From Pseudomonadota bacterium (GTDB lineage Bacteria > Pseudomonadota > Gammaproteobacteria > Steroidobacterales > Steroidobacteraceae), in contig JAPLSH010000026.1 of assembly GCA_026398735.1 (NCBI GenBank), forward strand, positions 1,052 to 39,691: 38,640 nt of DNA, written 5' to 3'. Below are positions 1 through 7,711 of the stretch, piece by piece (positions within the stretch are counted from its first letter, which is position 1; the number at the start of each line of letters is the position of its first letter). The position numbers and the translations under genes are program-made. Below the pieces are notes generated by a model. That model had not been told where the DNA came from and made no database searches. It worked only from the letters and a program-made list of their open reading frames with translations.

Positions 1-1549
1 ACGTTGCCGTGGGTACCGTGCCGTCGGGGTTACGACGGAAGTAGGTGTAGTCCTTGGTCTCGTCCGAATAGCGCAAGCCACCGTTGACAGTGAACTGATC
101 GGTAAGGCGCCATTCGGCATTGGTGAACACCGCAACGGTGCTGGCCGGGGTGCTGTCGGGACCATGGATGAAGTCCAGACCGACCCAGGGCAGGCCCACG
201 CGCGCGTTGAGACCGCCGTTATGCGTCAAGTAGAACGCACCAACGGTGTAATCCACCGGACCGGCCTTGCTGTTCAGGCGAGCTTCGGCAGTGAACTGGT
301 GGTGGAAGTTCTTTTGCAGCAGCACCTGCACGCCGATCGGCGATGCGTCGGTGTTCTCAGCGAACTGGTTGGCGAAGTCGCTGTAAGCGGTGATAGCTGT
401 GATGTTGGTGTCATCGCTGAGCGTCCACTTCACATCAGCCGACACGCCATACGAGTTGAAGTGATTGATTGGCGGAACGACGATCGGCGCGTACGGGTCA
501 TCACCGAAGGGGAAGATGCCCGGCGCAGGCGAGAACTTGGAGCCCACCGCTGACTTAAAGGTGGCGTAGCTGGTGTACGGGTCGCCAGTGAGGAACTGCG
601 AACCGAAGTACACCGGATTGCCGTCCTTGCCCTTGATGTAAGCAAAGCTGCCCAGCGCCGGGTTCACCTTGATGAGGGTGTTGGCCTGCACGCTCGACTG
701 GTCGTTGGTGACGTTGGCAGCGAGGTTGACCTCGACAGCGTCACTGGCAAGCCAGCGCATGGCCAAGCGGCCGGCGTTGAAGGCCTGACTGCCTTCCTTG
801 CCCAGCTCGCAGCCGTTACCCGAGTACAGGGTGGGCACATTGGTCTTGCCGCCCTTGGCGCAATCGTAGTCCAGGCGCGTGACATAGCCGTCACGGTGCT
901 TGCTGGCGAACGAAGCGCGCAGGAACAAGCTGTCGGTCATTTTGATGTCGGCCGCGCCACGCGCGTCCAAACGGTTGTAGCTACCGCCGGTCAGTTCGAC
1001 GTAGCCGGTGCCATCGCCCTTGGGCTTCTTGGAGAACAGCTTGATCGAACCACCGATGGAGTTCTTGCCGGCCAGCGTGCCCTGCGGGCCGCGCAGCACT
1101 TCCACGCGATCCAGGTCGAGCAGGTCGAGCACCGAACCGGTCAGGGTGGCGTGATAGACGTCATCGACATAGATGCCGACGCCCGGCTCAAGGGCCAGGT
1201 TGAAATCGGTCTGGCCGACGCCGCGAATGAACGCGACCATCGACGAACCGAAGGCTGCGCCGTTCTGCGTCAGCGTGACGTTGGGGGCCTGGGCAGCAAC
1301 CTGCGTGATGTCCGTCTGGTTGCGGGCTTCGAGCATCGCGGCGTTGACGGCCGTGATGGAGATCGGTGTCTGCTGCAAGTTCTGCGTACGGAACTGCGCG
1401 GTGACAACCACTTCCTGCAACGCGTTATTGTCGGTAGCGGCGGTCTGGGCCAGTGCCTGACCGGCCGGCACGATGGCCAGCGAACCGAGCATGGCAACGC
1501 GCCAGCCTGACGACAGAGCCCGGATATGGGCGGAAATCTTAGAATGCAT
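1..1549 (-). CDS. TonB-dependent outer-membrane receptor, N-terminal 516 residues (runs off window)
   Basis: The frame opens at an ATG (1549) with an AAGGGGG ribosome site a few bases upstream and stays open to the window edge, so the C-terminal barrel is missing. Residues 1-35 form a signal peptide ending in ALAQ. A TonB-box-like EVVVTAQ follows at about 47-53. Next is a plug domain (about 60-170) with the typical pieces IRGVGQ, GVGIYVDDVY, VEVLRGPQGTLAGKNSIGG and IKLFSKKP, and then the first barrel strands rich in aromatic and glycine residues. Such receptors take up siderophores, heme, vitamin B12 or oligosaccharides using TonB energy. The substrate cannot be read from the sequence. The gene follows the di-heme peroxidase gene on the same strand after a 237-base structured leader, so it probably has its own promoter. 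The family call is secure; the ligand is unknown. Confidence 0.93.
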   Translation of the reverse strand, partial: MHSKISAHIRALSSGWRVAMLGSLAIVPAGQALAQTAATDNNALQEVVVTAQFRTQNLQQTPISITAVNAAMLEARNQTDITQVAAQAPNVTLTQNGAAFGSSMVAFIRGVGQTDFNLALEPGVGIYVDDVYHATLTGSVLDLLDLDRVEVLRGPQGTLAGKNSIGGSIKLFSKKPKGDGTGYVELTGGSYNRLDARGAADIKMTDSLFLRASFASKHRDGYVTRLDYDCAKGGKTNVPTLYSGNGCELGKEGSQAFNAGRLAMRWLASDAVEVNLAANVTNDQSSVQANTLIKVNPALGSFAYIKGKDGNPVYFGSQFLTGDPYTSYATFKSAVGSKFSPAPGIFPFGDDPYAPIVVPPINHFNSYGVSADVKWTLSDDTNITAITAYSDFANQFAENTDASPIGVQVLLQKNFHHQFTAEARLNSKAGPVDYTVGAFYLTHNGGLNARVGLPWVGLDFIHGPDSTPASTVAVFTNAEWRLTDQFTVNGGLRYSDETKDYTYFRRNPDGTVPTAT

Positions 1550-1608
1550 GCATCCCCCTTGAGAGGTCTTGTTTGTATAAAGAGACAAAGGCTGCGCTAA
1601 GCGCGCTC

Positions 1609-1636
1609 CTGTGGGAGTGTTCCCCGCACTCCACAG
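1609..1636 (-). promoter_or_regulatory. Long inverted repeat in the receptor leader
   Basis: A 10-bp stem (CTGTGGAGTG against CACTCCCACAG, one bulged base) closes on a short G/C-rich loop. It lies about 60 bases upstream of the receptor ATG and 150 bases after the peroxidase stop. No T-tract follows on either strand, so it is a poor intrinsic terminator and may be a leader hairpin or a protein site. A perfect 11-base palindrome (GCGCTAAGCGC, 1594-1604) and a GCTAC/GTAGC inverted repeat (1645-1666) lie beside it. A TTGACA -35-like hexamer is at 1699-1704 on the minus strand, but I see no convincing -10. Confidence 0.35.
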
Positions 1637-1786
1637 GCTGTCTTGCTACTGTAAAGTACTGGTAGCTGACTCGTCTTTTTCCCGTATTTCTGGGGATTTG
1701 TCAACGGAAATGCGCTACGGCTGGGCTGAGACTCCCGTTCGGCGCCACTTTGGTTGCAAAATCGCAACAACCCCCTGCCTAACGCG

Positions 1787-3235
1787 TCACCGGAACGGAT
1801 CGGCGAATTTGGGATCTGTATTCAGAGCCGTATCGGTCAGCGTGCCCAAGAACGCGACCAGGGCCTGCCTCTGGGCAGCTGTCAGGTTGAGGCGCCTGGG
1901 CGAACCATCGGCCGCGCGCAAACCCGGTGCCAAATTCGGGCTGTCCTGAACTCCAGAGTCGTAGTGCTGAACGACTTGGTCCAGCGTGGCAAAGCGTCCG
2001 TCATGCATGTAGGGCGCGCGCACCGCGATGTTGCGCAATGAAGGTGACTTGAACCGGCCGCCGCCGGCTCCGGTATCGGTGAGTACTGCGTCCAAGCCGT
2101 TGTTCTTGGCAGAGTCCGCTATATGCGCCACGGTGCCGTGGCAGGTGTCGCACCGGGCAGCGCCCTCGAACAGTTGCCGCCCCTGCTCTTCCTGCGCAGT
2201 CAGGGCGGCGCCGAAGTTGGCAACACCGTTGACGAATGCCGAGTCGTATTTGGAGCGGTAAGAGACGATGGATCTCACAAACTGCGCCAAGGCACGCGCG
2301 ATGCGATCGCTGTTGATAGTGGCATCGCCAAACGCTGCGGTGAACAAAGGCCCATAGAACGACTGTGCGCTGAGTTTGGTCACTACCTGCGCCAGCGTGC
2401 TGCCCATTTCGGTGCTGTTCTGTATGGGCTGGAGCACCTGCACTTCTGCCGTTGCTGCACGCTCATCCCAAAAGAATCTGCCGTTCTGATAGTAGCGGGC
2501 ATTGGCCAGACCCATGGAATGGCGCGTGGTGAGTCCGCCCTGAAAACCGACACTGAAGCGCCGAGTGTCACTAAAGCCATTGGCCTGCACATGACACGAG
2601 GCACAGGACACGGTGTCGTTGACCGACAGTCGCTTGTCATAGAACAACACGCGCCCGAGCGTTGCGCCAGCGTTGCTTACAACATTGTCGGTCGGTGTGT
2701 TGTCTGCACCCGCGAGGTTACCTGCCCCAGGACCAGCACCAGGACCAGCACCAGCACGAAACTGCGCGGGCAAATTTATCGTTGCGTCGGAATAACTAAA
2801 CGCTGTGGCCGGCAGAATGGGTACGCCTTGCTGGGGCAATACCGTCATGGAGAAACTGGTACTGACACTGCCGCCTCTTCCATCCGCAGCGGTCACTGCA
2901 ACGCTGTAACTGCCTGCAGTGGTGGGTGTGCCCGAGACGACAGCAGCCGTAGCGGTAAGCCCGCTGCCGCTGGGCGTGATGCTGATGCTGTAGATCAGCG
3001 CATCACCGTCTGAATCAGTAAAGGTTGTGCCGCCTTGGCTGGTATCAAAGCTGAAGGCACTGGCCACTGTGGCGGTCTGCGTAGCAAGTGTTTTGGCCAC
3101 GACTGGCGAGTGATTGACGAGCTGCACGGTGTTGGGTGACACGCTGCCCCCAGTGCCGCCTCCCCCACAGCCGGCTATCAGCAGGGCTGCTGCAAATGTT
3201 AAGAAGCTACTCGGCAATTTAATGAGGGACGGCAT
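1787..3235 (-). CDS. Lipoprotein di-heme cytochrome c peroxidase / MauG-like protein with an Ig-like domain
   Basis: The 482-residue product starts at an ATG preceded by AAAGGAG. It has a lipoprotein signal with lipobox LIAGC (Cys23) followed by a glycine run, so it is probably anchored in a membrane after export. Residues about 45-133 resemble a cadherin/He_PIG Ig-like domain (NHSPV, FTDSDGDAL, SGTPTTAGSYSVAVTAAD). A short GAGP repeat linker (about 161-173) follows. The catalytic part has two heme sites, CASCH (211-215) and CDTCH (362-366), plus APYMHDGRF near 408-415, where a distal ligand of this family normally lies. The family reduces peroxide or performs MauG-type oxidations in the periplasm. 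Its covalent hemes would depend on the ccm system encoded in this window. The Ig-like domain is an addition to the usual core of about 330 residues. The exact substrate is unknown. Confidence 0.88.
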   Translation of the reverse strand: MPSLIKLPSSFLTFAAALLIAGCGGGGTGGSVSPNTVQLVNHSPVVAKTLATQTATVASAFSFDTSQGGTTFTDSDGDALIYSISITPSGSGLTATAAVVSGTPTTAGSYSVAVTAADGRGGSVSTSFSMTVLPQQGVPILPATAFSYSDATINLPAQFRAGAGPGAGPGAGNLAGADNTPTDNVVSNAGATLGRVLFYDKRLSVNDTVSCASCHVQANGFSDTRRFSVGFQGGLTTRHSMGLANARYYQNGRFFWDERAATAEVQVLQPIQNSTEMGSTLAQVVTKLSAQSFYGPLFTAAFGDATINSDRIARALAQFVRSIVSYRSKYDSAFVNGVANFGAALTAQEEQGRQLFEGAARCDTCHGTVAHIADSAKNNGLDAVLTDTGAGGGRFKSPSLRNIAVRAPYMHDGRFATLDQVVQHYDSGVQDSPNLAPGLRAADGSPRRLNLTAAQRQALVAFLGTLTDTALNTDPKFADPFR

Positions 3236-3268
3236 GGATGAGCTCCTTTGCTATGCACCCAAGGCTCG

Positions 3269-3282
3269 CCCACAACTGTGGG
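3269..3282. promoter_or_regulatory. 14-bp perfect palindrome between divergent genes
   Basis: CCCACA-AC-TGTGGG is a perfect inverted repeat in the 150-base gap between the divergently read peroxidase and NTF2-like genes, about 34 bases from the peroxidase ATG. It could be an operator for either gene. No regulator gene is adjacent, so this is only a structural observation. Confidence 0.2.
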
Positions 3283-3385
3283 GCGAATGTGGAGCGTTTG
3301 CCATTAGCCGACAGCACGAGTGTCAGTTATCCCTCAACTGCGAACTGCGTCACACTTGGCATTTGATCGACACTTTGAGGACTTT

Positions 3386-3802
3386 ATGAGCACGTCGCGC
3401 AAGCTAGACATCGATACCGTGCTGGCTCTTGAACAGCAACGCTGCACTGCCCTGGTGGCCGGTGACGTGGCCGTGCTGGATGCATTGACTGCCGATGACT
3501 ACACGCATGTCGAGAGCAGCGGTGGAGTGCGCGATAAAGTAGGCTTTTTGGCGGCCATGGGGCGCACCGATCAGCGCTTTGTGGAGTGGGTGATCGTCGA
3601 GAACAGCGTTCGCGTCTATGGCGATGTGGCGGTAGCCACGGGCTGCTATCACAACACGCTGCAAACCGCGGCGGGCGTGCAACCCACCAAGCATGCGCGA
3701 CATCAGAGGGTGTGGGTGCGCCGTGACGGCAGCTGGCGCAATGTTGCTCATCAGGCGACGGCACTGGCTGTGCCGCCGCCTGCAACAGATCAGCCGCGAT
3801 AA
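3386..3802 (+). CDS. Small NTF2-like / SnoaL-DUF4440 family protein
   Basis: The product is 138 residues. I chose the ATG at 3386 because GAGG lies 6 bases upstream and the protein then starts MSTSRKLDIDTVLALEQQR, matching the first helix of the cone-shaped alpha+beta NTF2 fold. An upstream in-frame ATG at 3320 adds 22 unlikely residues. The pattern helix, LTADDYTHVESSGG, a central strand pair with VYGDVAVATGCY, then HQRVWVRRDGSWRNVAHQAT is characteristic of the DUF4440/SnoaL-like group. Members bind small hydrophobic ligands or act as isomerases or cyclases, but no catalytic residue can be assigned here. The last 13 bases overlap the 3' end of the convergent SDR gene. The fold call is good; the function is unknown. 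Confidence 0.85.
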   Translation: MSTSRKLDIDTVLALEQQRCTALVAGDVAVLDALTADDYTHVESSGGVRDKVGFLAAMGRTDQRFVEWVIVENSVRVYGDVAVATGCYHNTLQTAAGVQPTKHARHQRVWVRRDGSWRNVAHQATALAVPPPATDQPR

Positions 3803-4812
3803 CTCTTACGGGTTTGCTTGCGGTGTGCCAGTTCGGGCGCATACGGCGGCGCCGTTAACACGCGCGTTTGGGCCTTGGCCCGTGCCTCCGGAAAGGACTC
3901 TTGAGGCACCGACGCCAGAATCGCATCAAAGCGTTCTTGCATGCCGGGTTTGAACTCCGGATGCGAAAAAATGAACAGATCGTTGTTACGCACGCCATTG
4001 AGCACGCGTTCACCAGCTTCCAACGGATCCATCATCAACGGGGCGGTGCCGGCAGCTGGATCGGCTGAAATGATGTTGTCGGTGCTCACACCGCCTGGGC
4101 AGAACACTGACGTGCCAATGCTGGTATCGAGCAGTTCCATGCGCAGCGCTTCCATGATGCCCACGGCGGCAAACTTGGTTGCGGTATAGACACCCGCCGT
4201 CACACCCGGCAGCATGCCGCCCATCGATGAGGTAGTGACAATGTGCGCGCCCTGACCATGCGCCTTGAAGTGCGGAATGCAGACCGCACACCCGTTATAG
4301 ATGCCGGTGAAGTTGACACCCACTGCGGCATCCCAGCCTTTGGCATCGACTTCGCTTGCTTTGCGCAGTGTCTTGATGCCGGCGTTGTTGACCAGCAGAT
4401 GCAGGTTGCCGTACTTGGCATTGATGTCGGCCAGCAGTTTGACCCAGCCATCCCGGTCGGTCACATCGTGGCGCATCGCCGTCACGTTCTGACCCGGCTT
4501 GAACAGCTTCAGTGCCGGTGCAACTTGATCTTCCTGAATGTAGCCCATCACCACGTTCATACCGGCGTTGGCCAGTGCTCGCGCAATGCCCAGACCGATA
4601 CCGGTATTGCCACCGGTGATATAGGCCGTTTTGCCTGCAACCTGGGACAGCGGCGCAGGTTGAGACACACCCGTGGACACAGCCGCAGCCGCCCTGCCCT
4701 GACCGGCCGGCTCTGCGGCATTGGCGCCACCTAGAAACGCTGCGCTGCCTGCACTCAGTGCCAACGTGCCCAGGAAGCGGCGACGCGCTTCGATATCTAT
4801 TTCTTTTTGCAT
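3790..4812 (-). CDS. SDR-family NAD(P)-dependent oxidoreductase with Tat signal
   Basis: This 340-residue protein has a classical short-chain dehydrogenase core. The cofactor motif is TGGNTGIG (66-73), NNAG is at 142-145, the catalytic Ser is in TTSSMGG (about 195), and YTATK gives Tyr209 and Lys213. In front lies an N-terminal stretch with ARRRFLG (9-15), then a hydrophobic segment ending in ANAAEP, which looks like a twin-arginine export signal. If it works, the enzyme folds with its nucleotide in the cytoplasm and is exported. The C-terminal region (about 225-340) is longer than in minimal SDRs. The substrate is unknown. It is divergent from the alpha/beta hydrolase gene, and the 104-base gap between them holds a perfect palindrome, suggesting shared control. 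The fold call is firm; export is inferred. Confidence 0.9.
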   Translation of the reverse strand: MQKEIDIEARRRFLGTLALSAGSAAFLGGANAAEPAGQGRAAAAVSTGVSQPAPLSQVAGKTAYITGGNTGIGLGIARALANAGMNVVMGYIQEDQVAPALKLFKPGQNVTAMRHDVTDRDGWVKLLADINAKYGNLHLLVNNAGIKTLRKASEVDAKGWDAAVGVNFTGIYNGCAVCIPHFKAHGQGAHIVTTSSMGGMLPGVTAGVYTATKFAAVGIMEALRMELLDTSIGTSVFCPGGVSTDNIISADPAAGTAPLMMDPLEAGERVLNGVRNNDLFIFSHPEFKPGMQERFDAILASVPQESFPEARAKAQTRVLTAPPYAPELAHRKQTRKSYRG

Positions 4813-4828
4813 GACCGCCCCCGGATTT

Positions 4829-4842
4829 ATTGAAACTTCAAT
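4829..4842. promoter_or_regulatory. Perfect 14-bp palindrome, possible operator
   Basis: ATTGAA-AC-TTCAAT is a perfect inverted repeat starting 17 bases upstream of the SDR ATG, within the divergent SDR/hydrolase gap. Size and AT-rich sequence suit a dimeric repressor of the TetR or MarR type. No such regulator gene lies in the window beside it, so the assignment is inference. Confidence 0.3.
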
Positions 4843-4916
4843 GAGTATGCGCGAGGGTTAGAAGCAGGCCAAGTCGGCCGATTGTCTGGCGACTAGTTTA
4901 AAAACGGAGAGTACAG

Positions 4917-5621
4917 ATGCAGGACTACCTGTTAATCCACGGTGCCTGGCACGGCGCCTGGTGTTGGGACACGCTGGCCGCGCAGCTGCGCTCTATGGGC
5001 CACACGGTGACTGCCATAGACCTCCCCGGCATGGGGGCCGACCTCACCCCGGCCGCGGCGGTTACCCTGCAATCCTGGATAGACCGCACGGTGCAAGCCC
5101 TGCACGACAGCCCCGAGCCTGTGGTGTTGGTCGGTCATTCGATGGCAGGCATGGTGATCACCGGCGCAGCGGCGGCGCTGCCAGCCAAGGTGGCGCGTAT
5201 GGTGTACGTGTGCGCGTTCCTGCCACTGCCCGGGGAAGCGCTGTTTGAGTTGGCAAGTCGCCCAGAGGGTGCTGCGACGTTGGTAGAGCAGCACCCTAGC
5301 GCGGATGGTCTGTGCACGGTGGTGCCGCCGGATAATGCACGCATCACGTTTTATGGCCTGTGCTCGCCAGCGGCCACAGATGCGGCAGTTGCCCGGCTGT
5401 GCCCCTTGCCCATCAAAACAGTACTGGAGCCATTACCGGCGGCGGCGGCAGATCTCTCGACTCTGCCCCGCCACTACGTGGAATGCACCGAAGACTGCGC
5501 CATCCCCATTGCACTGCAACGCTTCATGTGGGGACGTCAGCCGGGCATCGTTGTGCACACACTCAACAGCGACCATTCGCCGTTTGTGTCGCAGCCGCAC
5601 GCTTTGGCGGCTTTGCTTTAA
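4917..5621 (+). CDS. Alpha/beta hydrolase (esterase, plant methylesterase/EstC-like)
   Basis: The 234-residue single-domain hydrolase starts at an ATG with CGGAG about 8 bases upstream. HGAWHGAWCWD (8-18) gives the oxyanion-hole turn after strand 3. GHSMAG (73-78) is the nucleophile elbow with Ser75, the probable acid is Asp193 in ECTEDCAIP, and the probable histidine is His220 in NSDHSPF. This arrangement resembles the small hydrolases related to plant methylesterases, hydroxynitrile lyases and bacterial EstC. No signal peptide is visible, so it should be cytoplasmic. The substrate is unknown. It is divergently arranged with the Tat-signal SDR and may share its operator. Its stop codon overlaps the convergent 2OG-oxygenase stop (shared TTAA). 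Confidence 0.9.
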   Translation: MQDYLLIHGAWHGAWCWDTLAAQLRSMGHTVTAIDLPGMGADLTPAAAVTLQSWIDRTVQALHDSPEPVVLVGHSMAGMVITGAAAALPAKVARMVYVCAFLPLPGEALFELASRPEGAATLVEQHPSADGLCTVVPPDNARITFYGLCSPAATDAAVARLCPLPIKTVLEPLPAAAADLSTLPRHYVECTEDCAIPIALQRFMWGRQPGIVVHTLNSDHSPFVSQPHALAALL

Positions 5622-6241
5622 AACCAGCTGTAGTTAAAGCTGATGCTGATGCGCTCGCGCGCCACGGGGTTAGGCATTACCTCATGGCGCAGCCAGCTTT
5701 CAAACAACAGCAGACTGCCGGCGGTGGCCGGCATCATTACCCAAGGGCGGTTGTCCTGTTCGGCATCTGGCAGGCGTGGCGGGGCGGCCATGTAGCGATC
5801 GAGCCGTGGATCCTCAAACTTGAGCCCCGGTGCCCCGCGTGGTGTCTGCACGTAGTAAGTGCCGCTGAAGGTGGACAGCGGATGCAGGTGCAGGCTGTGC
5901 ACCACACCCTGCGGCATGATGTTGACCCAGCAGTCGGTCATCTCTAAACGACGATCCCGCAGATCAAACTGCAATGCCTTGGCAAAGCGCACTACATGGC
6001 GGTCGATGCGCTTTGCGAGGCGCGCAAAGGTGGGTGACATCTGGTGCATGCGGCTGACTGAGCCATAAGACGTGAAGCCACCCAGGTAGTTGGTTTTCGA
6101 CCAGGCCCTGCCGGCAGCATCATCTTCGCGCAGCTGTAGGCACTCGCGCAGCAGTTGTCGATTAAAGACTGCGTCTGCTTGACGTTGCAGCGGTGCTGCC
6201 AAAATGCGCGTCGGGAATAAACTCTGTAGCCCAGTACTCAC
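5618..6241 (-). CDS. Putative 2OG-Fe(II) oxygenase (TIGR02466-like)
   Basis: The product is 207 residues and starts at a GTG that overlaps the ccmI stop (GTGA), so it is translationally coupled to the cytochrome c maturation operon. WVNIMPQG (105-112), HSLHLHPLSTFSGTYYV (115-131), then DPRLD, LLLFESWLRHEVMPN (177-191) and ERISISFNYSW match a family of small putative Fe(II)/2-oxoglutarate oxygenases. Likely iron ligands are among His115, His118 and His120 plus His186. An Arg in the RERISISF segment would bind 2-oxoglutarate. No signal peptide or membrane segment is present. The substrate is not known for this family. Its place at the end of ccmABCDEFGHI could reflect shared regulation or a link to heme or iron, but this is inference. 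Confidence 0.85.
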   Translation of the reverse strand: MSTGLQSLFPTRILAAPLQRQADAVFNRQLLRECLQLREDDAAGRAWSKTNYLGGFTSYGSVSRMHQMSPTFARLAKRIDRHVVRFAKALQFDLRDRRLEMTDCWVNIMPQGVVHSLHLHPLSTFSGTYYVQTPRGAPGLKFEDPRLDRYMAAPPRLPDAEQDNRPWVMMPATAGSLLLFESWLRHEVMPNPVARERISISFNYSWF

Positions 6242-7272
6242 GGCGTAACTTGGTCAATACGCAGCGCGACTGTGCCGCCTTTACCCACGGTGACTTGCGC
6301 GCTGCCGAATAGATCGCCGCTACGTGCAATTGCGCCACCACTATTTGAGACGCGGGCGACGATCTCGATTTGTTGCCCCACGACAAACCCTGTACCGGCC
6401 AGCATTGCATCGCTGGCTTGCAGTGTGACTTCCTGAGGAAACTTAGCCTCGAGCCGCTTGGCCGCCAGCGGCGGTCCGCGCTGGCCCGGCGTGCGTGCCA
6501 ACACAAACAAGGTTGAGCCCTGCTGTACCTTGGCTGCCAGCGATCCCTCCAAGGTAAGGTTCAACGGCACTGCTGCAACGGCTGCAGCAGCAGTAGCAGC
6601 AGATTGCGGTTGTGGCTTGCCAGTGGCCGCCGCGTCCGACTTGACTGACGCGTCAAGCTTGGCAATGGCGCCTTCGATTAAGGTGCGGACCTCTGGTGGT
6701 GGACCACCTGCCAGCAGCCGCTGGAAGCGTTCCAGCGCTACAGGATTCTCGCCACGTTCCATCGCAGCAATGGCGCTGTAGAACAGCACCTTGGTCGAGT
6801 TCGGATCCAGCTGCAATGCCTGCTCGAACAGACGCCCCGCACGACCATCAAGGTCGCTCTCTTTGGCCATGATCAGTGCTTCAGCAAGCCCGGTGAGCGC
6901 GACGGCATTGCTGCCTGCAGCCAATCGATCCGCACGCTGATAGGCGCGTGCCGCCATCGTGAACTGCTCAAGTTCCGTATAGGAACGACCCAGCAGCAAC
7001 CAACCGTCCAAATCCTCTGGATTTTTTTCGAGCCTACGTGCCAGACGACCGACCATATTGGCTGGCGTGCCGTCGTCGGCCTTGGGTGCCCAAGACCAGT
7101 TACTAAATGACTGATACAGCACTGCCGAACCACCCAGCAGCACCAGCGTGGCCACGATGGCAGCCCAACCGGCGACCGGACCCGTCTGCGAAGATTTGCG
7201 CAGCAATGGCACGGCGATGAATGCTGCAGCGATCAAGGCCAGCAGCACCGCAATCATCACAAACGTGCTCAT
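6238..7272 (-). CDS. ccmI: Cytochrome c maturation protein CcmI
   Basis: The 344-residue protein has two N-terminal membrane segments (about 4-24 and 35-56). A periplasmic TPR region (about 75-200, LDGWLLLGRSYTELEQFTMAARAYQRA and LFEQALQLDPNSTKV) follows, then an Ala/Pro-rich linker, and a C-terminal beta-rich domain (about 235-344) typical of long CcmI proteins. CcmI holds the apocytochrome for the heme ligation complex CcmFHI. Its ATG overlaps the ccmH stop by ATGA and its own stop overlaps the GTG start of the oxygenase gene, so it is clearly inside the operon. The poly-alanine linker near 220-232 explains the GCA-rich stretch around 6570-6600. Confidence 0.94.
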   Translation of the reverse strand: MSTFVMIAVLLALIAAAFIAVPLLRKSSQTGPVAGWAAIVATLVLLGGSAVLYQSFSNWSWAPKADDGTPANMVGRLARRLEKNPEDLDGWLLLGRSYTELEQFTMAARAYQRADRLAAGSNAVALTGLAEALIMAKESDLDGRAGRLFEQALQLDPNSTKVLFYSAIAAMERGENPVALERFQRLLAGGPPPEVRTLIEGAIAKLDASVKSDAAATGKPQPQSAATAAAAVAAVPLNLTLEGSLAAKVQQGSTLFVLARTPGQRGPPLAAKRLEAKFPQEVTLQASDAMLAGTGFVVGQQIEIVARVSNSGGAIARSGDLFGSAQVTVGKGGTVALRIDQVTP

Positions 7273-7706
7273 GTGCGCTCCTCTTCCTCTACGACACTAT
7301 CGTCGCCAGTCAGCAACTGCGCACGGCGTCGCACGATGTTAAAGCCCACAAACAATCCAACCAGCAGCATCAAGCCCGGCGCCAACCACAACAGCGCATT
7401 GCGAGCCGACCAGCGCGGCTTAAACAAGATGAACTCGCCATAACGGGAAACCAGACCGTCGCGAATCTCGTCGTCGGTCTTGCCAGCTTGAATTGATTCG
7501 CGCACCTCGCGGCGCAAATCAGCAGCCACCTCTACAGGCGAATCGGCAATGCTCTCATTCTGGCACTGCACGCAGCGCAGCTCGTGAGTAAGGCCCAGAT
7601 AGCGCTTCTGCTGCGTGGCATCGGGCAGCGGTTCGAATTTGTCTACTGCCATTGCCCCAGCGGCAAAGCCAATCAGCAGTACAGCCAGAGCAGACCGTAA
7701 CTTCAT
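7269..7706 (-). CDS. ccmH: Cytochrome c maturation thiol protein CcmH (short form)
   Basis: Starting at the ATG 7706 gives 145 residues: a cleavable signal (1-20, ending AMA), the hallmark LRCVQCQN (Cys45, Cys48), a helical region with YGEFILFKPRW, one membrane segment (about 104-124) and an acidic tail. Upstream in-frame starts would add residues that overlap ccmG. CcmH handles the apocytochrome heme-binding thiols in the periplasm, receiving electrons through CcmG. This is the short CcmH (CcmL/CycL type), consistent with the TPR part being encoded separately as ccmI. It follows ccmG by 5 bases and overlaps ccmI by ATGA. Confidence 0.95.
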   Translation of the reverse strand: MKLRSALAVLLIGFAAGAMAVDKFEPLPDATQQKRYLGLTHELRCVQCQNESIADSPVEVAADLRREVRESIQAGKTDDEIRDGLVSRYGEFILFKPRWSARNALLWLAPGLMLLVGLFVGFNIVRRRAQLLTGDDSVVEEEERT

Positions 7707-7711
7707 GCCAC

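Noticed and set aside
2123-3013. 296-codon plus-strand open frame opposite the di-heme peroxidase gene
   Set aside because: The minus strand has the lipobox and both CXXCH sites; the plus-strand translation has no recognisable features.
3790-3802. 13-base convergent overlap of the NTF2-like and SDR genes
   Set aside because: Short convergent overlaps are common in compact genomes and carry no particular message here.
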